64,000 nucleotides of DNA from a bacterium. GTDB lineage: Bacteria > Electryoneota > RPQS01 > DYHQ01. The notes beneath the pieces are model-generated. The model did not search any database. It was not told where the DNA came from and saw nothing but the letters and a program-made list of their open reading frames with translations. How positions within the stretch are numbered: position 1 is the stretch's first letter; every line of letters begins with the position of its first letter. The stretch is from assembly GCA_030622545.1 (NCBI GenBank), contig JAUXGA010000002.1:62001-126000 (forward strand), in the 5' to 3' direction. Below, piece by piece: positions 36,396-45,385 of the stretch. The position numbers were made by a program, and so were the translations under genes.

Positions 36396-37755
36396 AGATT
36401 TTCTCCGCGACTTTCCAAATATCTCCCGCTCCCATGACAATGAGCAAATCTCCTTCCCGAAGTGTTTTTTCGAGTGCATCATCAATCGCGCTCTTGTCAG
36501 GACAGAAGGTCACATCTTTGCATCCGGCGCTGCGCGTGCTTTCTGCCACCAACCGTCCGGTGATGCCGGGAAGCGGCCGTTCGCGCGCCGGGTATATATC
36601 TGCAATAAGAACGACGTCGGCTTGTGCGAGTGTTTTTCCGAATTCTTCGGCGAAGTCTCGCGTGCGCGTGTAAAGATGCGGTTGGAATAGAACGACCAGA
36701 CGACGATTCCAACCGCGCCGCGCGGTTTCCAAAGTCACGCTGATTTCCGTCGGATGGTGCGCGAAGTCACTGACGACGAGCACTCCACCGGGTTCACCGC
36801 GGATTTCAAAACGACGCCGGACTCCCGTAAAACTACTCAGAGCTTTCGCGGCGGCGTCAAGCGGAATATCCAATTCAGCGGCGATTGTGAGAGCGGCCAG
36901 TGAATTGGCGAGGTTGTGCGGTCCGGGTGTGGGCAGTTTTACCTCAGCCACATCTTCGCCGTGCTGCCGGAGCACGTAGCGGCATTTATTTTCGATGTAC
37001 TCCACGTCCGTTGCCGTGTAATCTGTTTCCCCATCAATCGAATAGGTGATGATGGGGCGTTTGATGCGAGAGACGATAGGAAGAATGCCTGGGTCATCTC
37101 CGCGGATAATCGCGGCGCCGTAGAAGGGAAGACGATTGGCAAATTCCACGAAGGCATCCTGTATCTCTTCCAATCCGAGATACGTGTCAAGGTGTTCGAT
37201 TTCAATCGTAGTGATAACTGCCAGTGTCGGTGACAACTTCAAAAACGAGCGGTCGAATTCATCGGCTTCCGCCACAAGAACGCCGCCTTCGCCGCGGCGC
37301 GCTCCAGAACCGAGAGTGCGGATGATGCCGCCGACGATGAGCGTCGGATCAAGTCCGGCTTCCTGCAAAATGGTTCCGACCATCGACGTCGTGGTTGTTT
37401 TTCCATGCGTTCCGGCAACCGCGATTCCGAATTTCATCCGCATAAGTTCAGCGAGCATTTCCGCGCGGCTGATAATTGGAATGCGGCTGTCTCGCGCGGC
37501 GCGCATCTCAACATTTTCCGGGCGCACGGCGGATGAATAGACCACGACATGAGCGCCGATGATGTTTTTCTCGTGGTGGCCGATTTCAATATCCGCGCCG
37601 CAAGCCGTCAAATGCGCCGTCACTTCAGTCGCGTTCAAATCAGAGCCGGTCACGCGGAAGCCCAGATTCAGGAGAACCTCAGCGATACCGCTCATTCCGG
37701 AACCCCCAATCCCAATCATGTGAACGTGATGAACACGACGAAAAGGCAGTTTCAT
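36376..37755 (-). CDS. murC: UDP-N-acetylmuramate-L-alanine ligase MurC
   Basis: A 459-residue Mur ligase adding L-Ala to UDP-MurNAc. The N-terminal UDP-binding motif is HMIGIGGSGMSGIAEVLL and the ATP loop is AVAGTHGKTTTTSMVG. The central domain has EADEFDRSFLKLSP, and the C-terminal domain has VLFQPHLYTRTRDFAEEF. All domains and catalytic positions are present. It is 1 base from the murG stop. Confidence 0.97.
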   Translation of the reverse strand: MKLPFRRVHHVHMIGIGGSGMSGIAEVLLNLGFRVTGSDLNATEVTAHLTACGADIEIGHHEKNIIGAHVVVYSSAVRPENVEMRAARDSRIPIISRAEMLAELMRMKFGIAVAGTHGKTTTTSMVGTILQEAGLDPTLIVGGIIRTLGSGARRGEGGVLVAEADEFDRSFLKLSPTLAVITTIEIEHLDTYLGLEEIQDAFVEFANRLPFYGAAIIRGDDPGILPIVSRIKRPIITYSIDGETDYTATDVEYIENKCRYVLRQHGEDVAEVKLPTPGPHNLANSLAALTIAAELDIPLDAAAKALSSFTGVRRRFEIRGEPGGVLVVSDFAHHPTEISVTLETARRGWNRRLVVLFQPHLYTRTRDFAEEFGKTLAQADVVLIADIYPARERPLPGITGRLVAESTRSAGCKDVTFCPDKSAIDDALEKTLREGDLLIVMGAGDIWKVAEKICAEENE

Positions 37756-37756
37756 C

Positions 37757-38887
37757 CTATGAAGTTCCTGTCAGCTCGAAAATAATTTTAGCAATGTCCG
37801 TTGCCGCATGAGGTTTGGCGAATGTTTGCATGGCGGCTGTCATTTTTTCCAAACGCGCTTTATCGGTCAGCAAGTCCGAAACAACTTGCGCAGTTTTATC
37901 TCCTGTGAGGTCGGTATCAACGATGCGCACCGCAGCGCCCGATGTTTCATAGGCGCGCGCGTTCCAATCCTGATGCTGGTGCGCCGCGAAAGGGAAGGGG
38001 ATCAGAATTGCCGGGAGTCCCACGAGAGCAAGCTCGGCAAGTGTCATAGCTCCCGCACGGCAAAGAGCAAGTGTTGCGGCGCTGTAGGCCATCGGCATTT
38101 CATGAATGAAATCGAGAATGACCAATCGATGTTCTTGAACGGCGTTGTCGCAAAGCGCGCCGTCTGCGTTATTCGGCAGACCTGTTCGCCCCACCTGCCA
38201 GATAATATTCGCATGATTCAGAATCTCAGGCAACGCTTCCGTCACGACGCGGTTAATTGAACGAGCTCCGAGGCTCCCACCGAGCACGAGTAATACCGGT
38301 TTATCCGGATCGAATTTCCAGAACTCCCGCGCGGATTTCTGGTCGATATTCGTAAGCGATGCGCGCAGGGGATTGCCGGTGACAATGGCGCGATTCGGGT
38401 GCGGCAATCGCGTGATAGTCTCCGGGAAGTGAACGCAAATCTTTTTCGCGCGCTTCGACAGCAGTTTCGTCGTCACTCCCGGAAAAGCATTCTGTTCCTG
38501 AAGCAGTGTCGGAATTCCAAAGAGCTGAGCGCACATGACAATCGGCCCCGCGGCAAATCCGCCCGTCCCCACAACGATGTGAGGGCGATGCGCAATAAGC
38601 AGGAAAAGACTTTGCGCGAGACTCACCAAAAGCTGAAACGGAATCAGCAGCTTGTGTAGCAAACTCTTCCCGGTGAATCCTGATATCCACAAAAATTTCA
38701 CCGGGAGTTTCAAGCGAGGCAGCAGCCGCGCTTCAAGTCCCTGACGTGTTCCGATAAAAAGGATTTGGTGTTTTTCGGAAGCGTTTTTCAGCGCTTCCTG
38801 TATCGCAATTGCCGGGAACAGATGCCCGCCCGTTCCTCCTCCGGCGATAAATACGCGCAGCGAATCGTTTTTTTTATCGTTACTCAC
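37757..38887 (-). CDS. murG: Lipid II synthase glycosyltransferase MurG
   Basis: A 376-residue GT-B enzyme transferring GlcNAc from UDP-GlcNAc to lipid I at the inner membrane face. The N-terminal loop is IAGGGTGGHLFPAIAIQEAL, the second glycine motif is VLGGSLGARSINRVV, and the UDP-binding C-terminal part has CRAGAMTLAELALVGLPAIL. The start overlaps ftsW by 4 bases. Length is normal. Confidence 0.97.
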   Translation of the reverse strand: MSNDKKNDSLRVFIAGGGTGGHLFPAIAIQEALKNASEKHQILFIGTRQGLEARLLPRLKLPVKFLWISGFTGKSLLHKLLIPFQLLVSLAQSLFLLIAHRPHIVVGTGGFAAGPIVMCAQLFGIPTLLQEQNAFPGVTTKLLSKRAKKICVHFPETITRLPHPNRAIVTGNPLRASLTNIDQKSAREFWKFDPDKPVLLVLGGSLGARSINRVVTEALPEILNHANIIWQVGRTGLPNNADGALCDNAVQEHRLVILDFIHEMPMAYSAATLALCRAGAMTLAELALVGLPAILIPFPFAAHQHQDWNARAYETSGAAVRIVDTDLTGDKTAQVVSDLLTDKARLEKMTAAMQTFAKPHAATDIAKIIFELTGTS

Positions 38888-40056
38888 AGGTACGGCAGCC
38901 TTGAAGATTGTGCCTGTGCAGAGGCGCCTTGTCTTGAAATATTCAGTAGCACTCCCACCGCCGCCAGCGACATCACAAGCGACGAACCCCCATAGCTGAT
39001 AAGCGGCAGCGGTTGTCCCGTAGGGGGGAGGAGTCCGACACTAACGCCGACATGAATAAAAAATCCGCAGGTCAACGTGAATAGCGCGCCGAATGCCAGA
39101 TAGTATCCAAACGAGTCCGGAGCGTTTCGAGCGATTCTTACGCCCCGCCATAGGAAGAAAGAAAAGATAATCAGCAATCCTAAACACCCTGCGAATCCGA
39201 GTTCTTCCCCCAGGATGCAGAAGATGAAATCTTTATAAGGAATCGGCAATCGAAATGATGCCCATGTGGACTCTCCGAGTCCCTGTCCCCACCATCCGCC
39301 TTTTCCCAAACCAATGACGGATTGACGCACTTGAAAACTCGCGAGCATCGGATCCATGAGCCCTGTAGAAAAACCCGTCAAACGTCGGTGCGTGTAGGGA
39401 ACGAACCACGCGACGGTAGCCAAAACAGGAGTCGAGATGAGTGCAATCAATCCTAATCGTTTGAGAGGCAAGCCGCCTAAATAGAGCATCACAAGCGAAC
39501 TAATGAGAATAAGCCCGGACATCGAAACGCTGTATTCAAACAGAACCAATCCCACCACAATGGCAATCATGAGAAGCGTGCCGCCGAAGAGAATTTTTTC
39601 GGAACCCGGTAAAGGATCCGCGCGCCAGTGCGAAAGACGGAGAGCTAAATAAAGTACGAGTGCGAATTTTGCGACTTCCGCCGGTTGAAAACTGATAGGG
39701 CCAACAAAGAGCCACCGATGGGAATGCGTTCCGTCTCGCATCGGTGTGAAGTAAACCAGAATCAGCAGAGCTATACTGAAAAAGAGAAAGGGCAGCGCGA
39801 GTTTTTGCAGGCGATGGTAGTCCAGAAATGCGAAACACATCATCAGGAAAATCCCAATGCCGACTCGAGCAGAATGATTCAGAAAAATCGAAAGCGTATG
39901 ACCGCTGCGACTATACGAAATCGCCGCCGAAGATGACATAACCAGCACTGCGCCGAGCAGGAGCAGAATTCCTACCGAGAGCAGAAAGACGCGATCGAAG
40001 CCGGTTCCGCTGTTGTAATTTTCGCGAAAGTATTTGTAGGCGAACGGGATATTCAT
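38884..40056 (-). CDS. ftsW: SEDS-family peptidoglycan polymerase FtsW
   Basis: A 390-residue polytopic SEDS glycosyltransferase with about ten membrane helices, polymerising lipid II at the septum with FtsI. Typical segments are LLLGAVLVMSSSAAISYS at the start, FKDFIFCILGEELGFAG-like text (KDFIFCILGEELGFAGCLGL), and PTGQPLPLISYGGSSLVMSL at the end. A position in the dcw cluster downstream of murD supports FtsW over RodA. It overlaps both neighbours by 4 bases. Confidence 0.95.
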   Translation of the reverse strand: MNIPFAYKYFRENYNSGTGFDRVFLLSVGILLLLGAVLVMSSSAAISYSRSGHTLSIFLNHSARVGIGIFLMMCFAFLDYHRLQKLALPFLFFSIALLILVYFTPMRDGTHSHRWLFVGPISFQPAEVAKFALVLYLALRLSHWRADPLPGSEKILFGGTLLMIAIVVGLVLFEYSVSMSGLILISSLVMLYLGGLPLKRLGLIALISTPVLATVAWFVPYTHRRLTGFSTGLMDPMLASFQVRQSVIGLGKGGWWGQGLGESTWASFRLPIPYKDFIFCILGEELGFAGCLGLLIIFSFFLWRGVRIARNAPDSFGYYLAFGALFTLTCGFFIHVGVSVGLLPPTGQPLPLISYGGSSLVMSLAAVGVLLNISRQGASAQAQSSRLPYL

Positions 40057-41405
40057 CCGAGGTCCTTTACGAGAGTCTTAAATGCCTTGCCCCGCTCCTC
40101 GTAGTTTTTAAATTGATCGAATGACGCGCAGGCGGGGGAGAGAAGAACGATATCGCCTGCACGCGCCAGCGAGTGTGCTGCTTCCACCGCTCGTTCCAAG
40201 GTTTGAGCCTGCACTACGCGCGCAAGGTCGCCTAAGTCATTCTCAAGTTGTTCGGCGGTCTCTCCAATCGTGATGAGAGTTTTTACATGACGACGCAAGG
40301 GCGCTCGAAGCGCTTGAAAATCTCCACCTTTGGAACGGCCTCCGGCGATGAGAAGAATCGGTCGCTCAAAGCTTTCAAGAGCGGTGATGGTGGCGCTGAC
40401 ATTCGTTGCTTTAGAATCGTTGAAGTATTTGGCGCGCTCCACTTCGCGAACGAATTCGAGACGGTGTTCAACGGGCGAGAGTTTGCGAAGCGCTTCCCCG
40501 GCGATTTCGGGAGAAACTCCCATACCGCAGCAGATACCGACAGCGGCCATGGCATTCGCCAGATTATGCCGACCCGGAAGCGGCAGCTCAGACGCGGTCA
40601 TCACCTTTCGCCATCCAGTTCCATTTCGGAAAACAATATTACCGTTTTGAATTGTCACACCATTGTCCAGATTAAAACCGAATGGAATCACTTCCGCGCG
40701 GGCGTAATGAGTCAGATTGCGCACATAAGGATCATCGACATTCGCAACGAATAGGTCATTGCCATCTTGATTTGCAATGATGCGCGCTTTCGCTTCTAAA
40801 TAGGCATCCATGCTTCCGTGACGATCCAGATGATCAGGTGTGAGATTCAGAAACGCGGCTGCCGACGGTTTCACCGTAGGAGAAAACTCAAGCTGAAAAC
40901 TCGAAACCTCCACGACAACAATTGCTTCTTCAGGCAAATCCAGCGCGAGTTCGGAGAGTGCGTTTCCGATGTTCCCCGCGACTTCCGTTTGGCGTCCGCT
41001 TTCCCGGAAGATAGCATTCGTCATCAGAACGGTTGTTGTTTTTCCATTGGAGCCTGTGATGCCGACCCACGGACATTGCAGCGCGCGCGCCGCAAGTTCG
41101 AGTTCACTCCAAACAGGAATGGCCCGCTGTGCGAAAGAATGCAGGAGCGGGTGATGCGCAGGAACACCGGGACTAACAACCGCAAGGTTCCAGTCCTCTT
41201 GGCCTGCACGTAAGTGTCCACTCGTTTCAGTGGCAATGTCGTGAGCGTTCAGAATCGAGATGGGCTGCATGAGTTGCTCCTTTGGTTTCGTGTCACTGAC
41301 GAGGACAGTTCCGCCGAGCCGATGAATAAGTTTAGCCGCTCCAACGCCGCTACGGGCCATTCCGAGAATGACGACTCGCTGACCGGAAAAAGATAGCATG
41401 GTCAA
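40053..41405 (-). CDS. murD: UDP-N-acetylmuramoylalanine-D-glutamate ligase MurD
   Basis: A 450-residue Mur ligase adding D-Glu. The N-terminal domain reads VVILGMARSGVGAAKLIHRL, the ATP loop is WVGITGSNGKTTTVLMTNAI, and the central segment is NLTPDHLDRHGSMDAYLEAK. The C-terminal part has FNDSKATNVSATITALES. Length and domains are normal. It overlaps mraY by 4 bases. Confidence 0.97.
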   Translation of the reverse strand: MTMLSFSGQRVVILGMARSGVGAAKLIHRLGGTVLVSDTKPKEQLMQPISILNAHDIATETSGHLRAGQEDWNLAVVSPGVPAHHPLLHSFAQRAIPVWSELELAARALQCPWVGITGSNGKTTTVLMTNAIFRESGRQTEVAGNIGNALSELALDLPEEAIVVVEVSSFQLEFSPTVKPSAAAFLNLTPDHLDRHGSMDAYLEAKARIIANQDGNDLFVANVDDPYVRNLTHYARAEVIPFGFNLDNGVTIQNGNIVFRNGTGWRKVMTASELPLPGRHNLANAMAAVGICCGMGVSPEIAGEALRKLSPVEHRLEFVREVERAKYFNDSKATNVSATITALESFERPILLIAGGRSKGGDFQALRAPLRRHVKTLITIGETAEQLENDLGDLARVVQAQTLERAVEAAHSLARAGDIVLLSPACASFDQFKNYEERGKAFKTLVKDLG

Positions 41406-42520
41406 CGAACCTTGAACATGGTAAGACTAACAAGGACAAGCAGGACTTGTATAATCCAAAACCGCACGACCACTTTCGATTCCGGCCAGCCGATTTCTTC
41501 AAAATGGTGATGCAAAGGGGCCATACGGAAAACGCGCCGGCCTGTCCCGAATTTCATTCGCGTATATTGAAAGTAATATCTCTGCAAAATAACGGAGAGC
41601 GCTTCGGCAACGAAAATGCCGCCGATAATAATCAGGAAGAATTCCTTCTTGACAAGAATCGCCATCGCGCCGAGAGCTCCGCCCAATGCCAAAGCGCCGG
41701 TGTCCCCCATGAAAATCTGTGCCGGATGAGCGTTGTACCATAAGAACCCCAGAGCCGCACCGAAAAGCGCCGCGCAGAAAATGGTCAGTTCTCCGGCGCC
41801 TTCGAGGTAGATGATATTCAAGTAGTCACTGAATTTCACGTGCCCGGTGATATAACTCATCAGCGCAAAAGCCGCCAGAGCGATGGCGCAGACTCCGATA
41901 GCTAATCCATCCAGACCATCTGACAAATTCACGCCGTTGGAAGTTCCGGTCACCACCAGCGTGACGACAAGAAGATAGAAGATGCCGAAATTGAACATGA
42001 CATCTTTTAGGAAGGGTGTCGTCGTCGCCGTGACATTTGCTGTGAAATTGTCACCGAAGAGTTCCGGAAATGTCAGGATAAAAATTCCGATAATGAGACT
42101 CAGTGAGATTTGTCCCAACAGTTTGTAGCGTGCAACGAGGCCTTTTTTCTTCTTGCGCACGGTTTTCAGATAATCGTCCAAGAAACCAATCAGGCCCATC
42201 CAGAGAAAAGCTAACAGAGCCAGCAGCACATAAAAATTCGTCAGATTGACAAAGAGCAGTGTCGGTATTGTACCGGCGATGAGAATAATAATTCCCCCCA
42301 TCGTCGGAGTCCCGCGTTTCGACAGATGAGTCTTCGGCCCGTCGGCGCGAATTTCTTCACCGATTTGATGGCGTTTCAATAATCGGATGAGAAATGGTCC
42401 GACAATGAGCGAAATCAATAGAGCCGTTACAGCCGCTCCCGCCGCACGAAATGTGATGTAGCGGAAGAGATTGAGCGCCGAAAAATACTCACGAAGTGGA
42501 AACAGCAGATGATAGAGCAT
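41402..42520 (-). CDS. mraY: Phospho-N-acetylmuramoyl-pentapeptide transferase MraY
   Basis: A 372-residue ten-helix enzyme making lipid I from undecaprenyl phosphate. Family motifs are KRGTPTMGGIIILIAGT (N-terminal), GFLDDYLKTVRKKKKGL with the acidic Asp pair, NGVNLSDGLDGLAIGVCAIA, and PLHHHFEEIGWPESKVVVRF at the end. All are typical, so the enzyme should be active. It lies 8 bases after the murF stop. Confidence 0.97.
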   Translation of the reverse strand: MLYHLLFPLREYFSALNLFRYITFRAAGAAVTALLISLIVGPFLIRLLKRHQIGEEIRADGPKTHLSKRGTPTMGGIIILIAGTIPTLLFVNLTNFYVLLALLAFLWMGLIGFLDDYLKTVRKKKKGLVARYKLLGQISLSLIIGIFILTFPELFGDNFTANVTATTTPFLKDVMFNFGIFYLLVVTLVVTGTSNGVNLSDGLDGLAIGVCAIALAAFALMSYITGHVKFSDYLNIIYLEGAGELTIFCAALFGAALGFLWYNAHPAQIFMGDTGALALGGALGAMAILVKKEFFLIIIGGIFVAEALSVILQRYYFQYTRMKFGTGRRVFRMAPLHHHFEEIGWPESKVVVRFWIIQVLLVLVSLTMFKVR

Positions 42521-42528
42521 ACTTTCCT

Positions 42529-43902
42529 CTATGCGACGACGGCATTCATGATTTCATCGAGCGCCATTGAGCGCGAGGCCTTAAACAGTACCGTATCGCC
42601 TCGAATCAGATCGCGCCGCAGTCTGTCCACGAGCGCTTCGGGTTTTTCCGTATGCCACGTGTCCGCACCGGCATTGCTGGCTTCTTCGGCCAACCAATTC
42701 GAGTAGGGTCCCAGGCAGTAGAGTTTGTTGACCTTCATTTTCGCAATCTCCCGTCCGAGCCGGCGATGTTCCTTTTCCGCATGGGACCCTAATTCTCCCA
42801 TATCACCCAAGACAGCGATGCGGCGACCGCTGGACAAGTCGCACAAAAGTTCCAGCGCGGCGCGCATGCTGTCGGGATTGGCATTGTAAGTGTCATCGAT
42901 AAGTGTCATGTTTTGAAGTCTCCTGATTTGAGTGCGTCCGGCAATACCCTGCCAGGATGAGACAGTTTCTGCTGCGCGAGCAGGGGGGATGCCGAACGTC
43001 ACAGCGATTGTCAACGCAGCCAGAGCCGAGCGTGTCCAAAGCCGACCGGGAACGCGAAGTTGAACGTGCGTCTCACCGAAGCGAAACGCGGCTTGTGCGT
43101 TTTCCGTAAGATGGAGTTCCTGTCCTTCGAAATACTCATCTTCCCAGTGAGAAGGGCGGGGTTGAAATCCAAATCCCACACGTTTATCAAGCCCTTCCGA
43201 AAGTTGAACACACCGGGAATCATCGATAGAAACAAAAGCGCGCCCCGCTTTGCGCAGGAAATCAAAAAGCTCACCTTTGGCGCGAGCAACTTGTTCGATA
43301 CTGACGAATCCTTCGAGATGAGCGCGTCCGATAGATGTAATGAGTCCGTCAGTCGGCTGAGCGATGTCGCACAACAGTTTGATTTCTCCCAAGTGATTGG
43401 CGCCCATTTCGATAACGGCGATGTCATGATGTTCTCGAAGAGAGAGAAGTGTTAACGGAACTCCGATATGATTGTTCTGATTCCCGGTGGTAGCGCCCAC
43501 GGAGAATTGCGTCTCCAGTGCGCAACGTGCAAGTTCTTTCGTCGAGGTTTTCCCATTGGAACCGGTGATGGCAATGACAGGAATTTTCAGTTCGCTTCGC
43601 CATGCTTTTGCGAGCGCTTGCAGGGCGCGGAGCCGGTCTGGGACGAGCCAGGCCGCGGGGATTTCTTTCGCTGCGTTTTCTTTCCACCAGCTTTCGCTGA
43701 CAACCACTGCACTCGCGCCGCGACGAAAAGCATCCGCAATAAATTCCTGTCCATCTTTCCTTCCTTTCAATGTCCAAAATATCTCGCCCTTCTTGAGCGT
43801 CCGCGTGTCGATAGAAATCGGGGGCAAGGGTTGCTTTCCGGAGATACTCGCCAGCGTTCCTCCGACATGGCGGCGAGCGAAATCAAAAGTCAAAGCGCTC
43901 AC
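42529..43902 (-). CDS. murF: UDP-MurNAc-tripeptide-D-alanyl-D-alanine ligase MurF
   Basis: A 457-residue Mur ligase adding D-Ala-D-Ala. Motifs include ISIDTRTLKKGEIFWTLKG, the ATP loop VIAITGSNGKTSTKELARCA, VIEMGANHLGEIKLL, and DTYNANPDSMRAALELLCDL. The start overlaps murE by 4 bases. Complete, normal length. Confidence 0.97.
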   Translation of the reverse strand: MSALTFDFARRHVGGTLASISGKQPLPPISIDTRTLKKGEIFWTLKGRKDGQEFIADAFRRGASAVVVSESWWKENAAKEIPAAWLVPDRLRALQALAKAWRSELKIPVIAITGSNGKTSTKELARCALETQFSVGATTGNQNNHIGVPLTLLSLREHHDIAVIEMGANHLGEIKLLCDIAQPTDGLITSIGRAHLEGFVSIEQVARAKGELFDFLRKAGRAFVSIDDSRCVQLSEGLDKRVGFGFQPRPSHWEDEYFEGQELHLTENAQAAFRFGETHVQLRVPGRLWTRSALAALTIAVTFGIPPARAAETVSSWQGIAGRTQIRRLQNMTLIDDTYNANPDSMRAALELLCDLSSGRRIAVLGDMGELGSHAEKEHRRLGREIAKMKVNKLYCLGPYSNWLAEEASNAGADTWHTEKPEALVDRLRRDLIRGDTVLFKASRSMALDEIMNAVVA

Positions 43903-45368
43903 GTCTCGAAATCCATATCTCGAAGCAATCGGCGCACAACGTCGCGGTCATCGAAGAGATGTTTCACCCCGCAAATCTCTTGTGTCGCTTCCGCGCCTCT
44001 GCCCGCGATAAGAACCATATCGTTTTTCCCTGCACTCTGAAGAATGTCGCGAATCGAATCCAGCCGATTTGCATTGCGGTGATAGGAAATACCTGATTCC
44101 AATCCTGCTTCGATATCGTCGATAATAGCATCAGGCTCTTCGGAGCGTGGATTGTCATTGGTCAAGAATATCTCATCGGCTTTTTGTGAAACGACGCGCG
44201 CCATTTCTTTTCGCTTTCCCTTGTCACGGTCGCCGCCCGCTCCAAAAAGAACGAGCAGTCGGCGAGGTTTCAGTGCTTGCAACGCTTCAAGAATATTTTC
44301 AAGCGCCGCCGGAGTGTGTGCAAAATCGACCACGACGGTAAAGGGCTGCGTCCCGTGAATGATTTCCATCCGACCGGGAACGTTTTGTATTTTGTCCAGT
44401 CCCTTTTGTATCTTTTCTTGCCCAAGACCCAAGACATATCCGCAAGCCGCTGCGATGAGAACATTAGCTGCGTTAAATCCGCCGATAAGAGACGAATGCA
44501 GGTGCCAGTTGCCGTCGGGTGTTGTCACATCGAGCGTGATGCCTTTGGGTGAAAGCTGAACATTTGTCGCGCGAATATCCGCTTCTTGAGTAAGCGAACA
44601 GCGCAGAACTTTCGCGCGAGTGCGCGCGCAAAGTTCGCGACCGAAATCATCATCAATATTGATAACAGCGGCAGCGTTTGAAGACAGATTCTCAAAGAGC
44701 GTGGCTTTCGCCCGGCGGTAGTTGTCGAAACTCCCGTGAAAATCAAGATGGTCACGGCTGATGTTCGAGAAAGCTGCTACTGAAAAATCTAATCCTTTGA
44801 CGCGCTTGAGAGTCAGCGCGTGCGACGTTACTTCCATGACGCAGTGTGACGCGTTCGCATTAACCATCTCCGAGAACAGCTCCGCTAAATCCGGAGCTTC
44901 CGGTGTTGTTCGCGTTGCGCGCTTAGTTTCGCGTCCGACTTCGTATGTCAAAGTACCAATCAGTCCGGTGGAATGCCCCGCGGCTTCAAGCATGGCGCGC
45001 AGAAGATAAGTAATCGTGGTCTTGCCGTTCGTTCCGGTGACTCCGCAAAGGTGCAGATTTCTTTCGGGATGACCAGTCGCGCACCAAGCGAGGTAAGAGA
45101 GTGCTTCGCGTGCGTCTTTAACAATGAGCTGTGTGATATGCTGAAATTGTTCCAAACGATGTTCGACAGCGACGGCAACCGCTCCGCGTGAAATCGCTTC
45201 GGGAACGTAGTCGGTTCCGTCATGTTGAAATCCGGGAATAGCGACAAAGAGCGAACCGTGAGTAACCCGGCGTGAGTCATACGTGACGTTCGTAATTTCT
45301 AAATCGCGGTTCCCCGATAATTCATAGGAAGGCAGTTCATGTAAAAGCTCTGCAAGCGCATGTGCCAC
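43899..45368 (-). CDS. murE: UDP-MurNAc-tripeptide synthetase MurE (meso-DAP type)
   Basis: A 489-residue Mur ligase adding the third stem-peptide residue. It has the N-terminal GSLFVAIPGFQHDGTDYVPE, the ATP loop CGVTGTNGKTTITYLLRAM, TTPEAPDLAELFSEM, and the specificity motif DNPR in FLTNDNPRSEEPDAIIDDIE. DNPR marks meso-diaminopimelate enzymes (lysine enzymes differ), so the wall is probably A1gamma type. It overlaps murF by 4 bases. Confidence 0.97.
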   Translation of the reverse strand: MAHALAELLHELPSYELSGNRDLEITNVTYDSRRVTHGSLFVAIPGFQHDGTDYVPEAISRGAVAVAVEHRLEQFQHITQLIVKDAREALSYLAWCATGHPERNLHLCGVTGTNGKTTITYLLRAMLEAAGHSTGLIGTLTYEVGRETKRATRTTPEAPDLAELFSEMVNANASHCVMEVTSHALTLKRVKGLDFSVAAFSNISRDHLDFHGSFDNYRRAKATLFENLSSNAAAVINIDDDFGRELCARTRAKVLRCSLTQEADIRATNVQLSPKGITLDVTTPDGNWHLHSSLIGGFNAANVLIAAACGYVLGLGQEKIQKGLDKIQNVPGRMEIIHGTQPFTVVVDFAHTPAALENILEALQALKPRRLLVLFGAGGDRDKGKRKEMARVVSQKADEIFLTNDNPRSEEPDAIIDDIEAGLESGISYHRNANRLDSIRDILQSAGKNDMVLIAGRGAEATQEICGVKHLFDDRDVVRRLLRDMDFET

Positions 45369-45385
45369 AAAATTCTCGAACGATA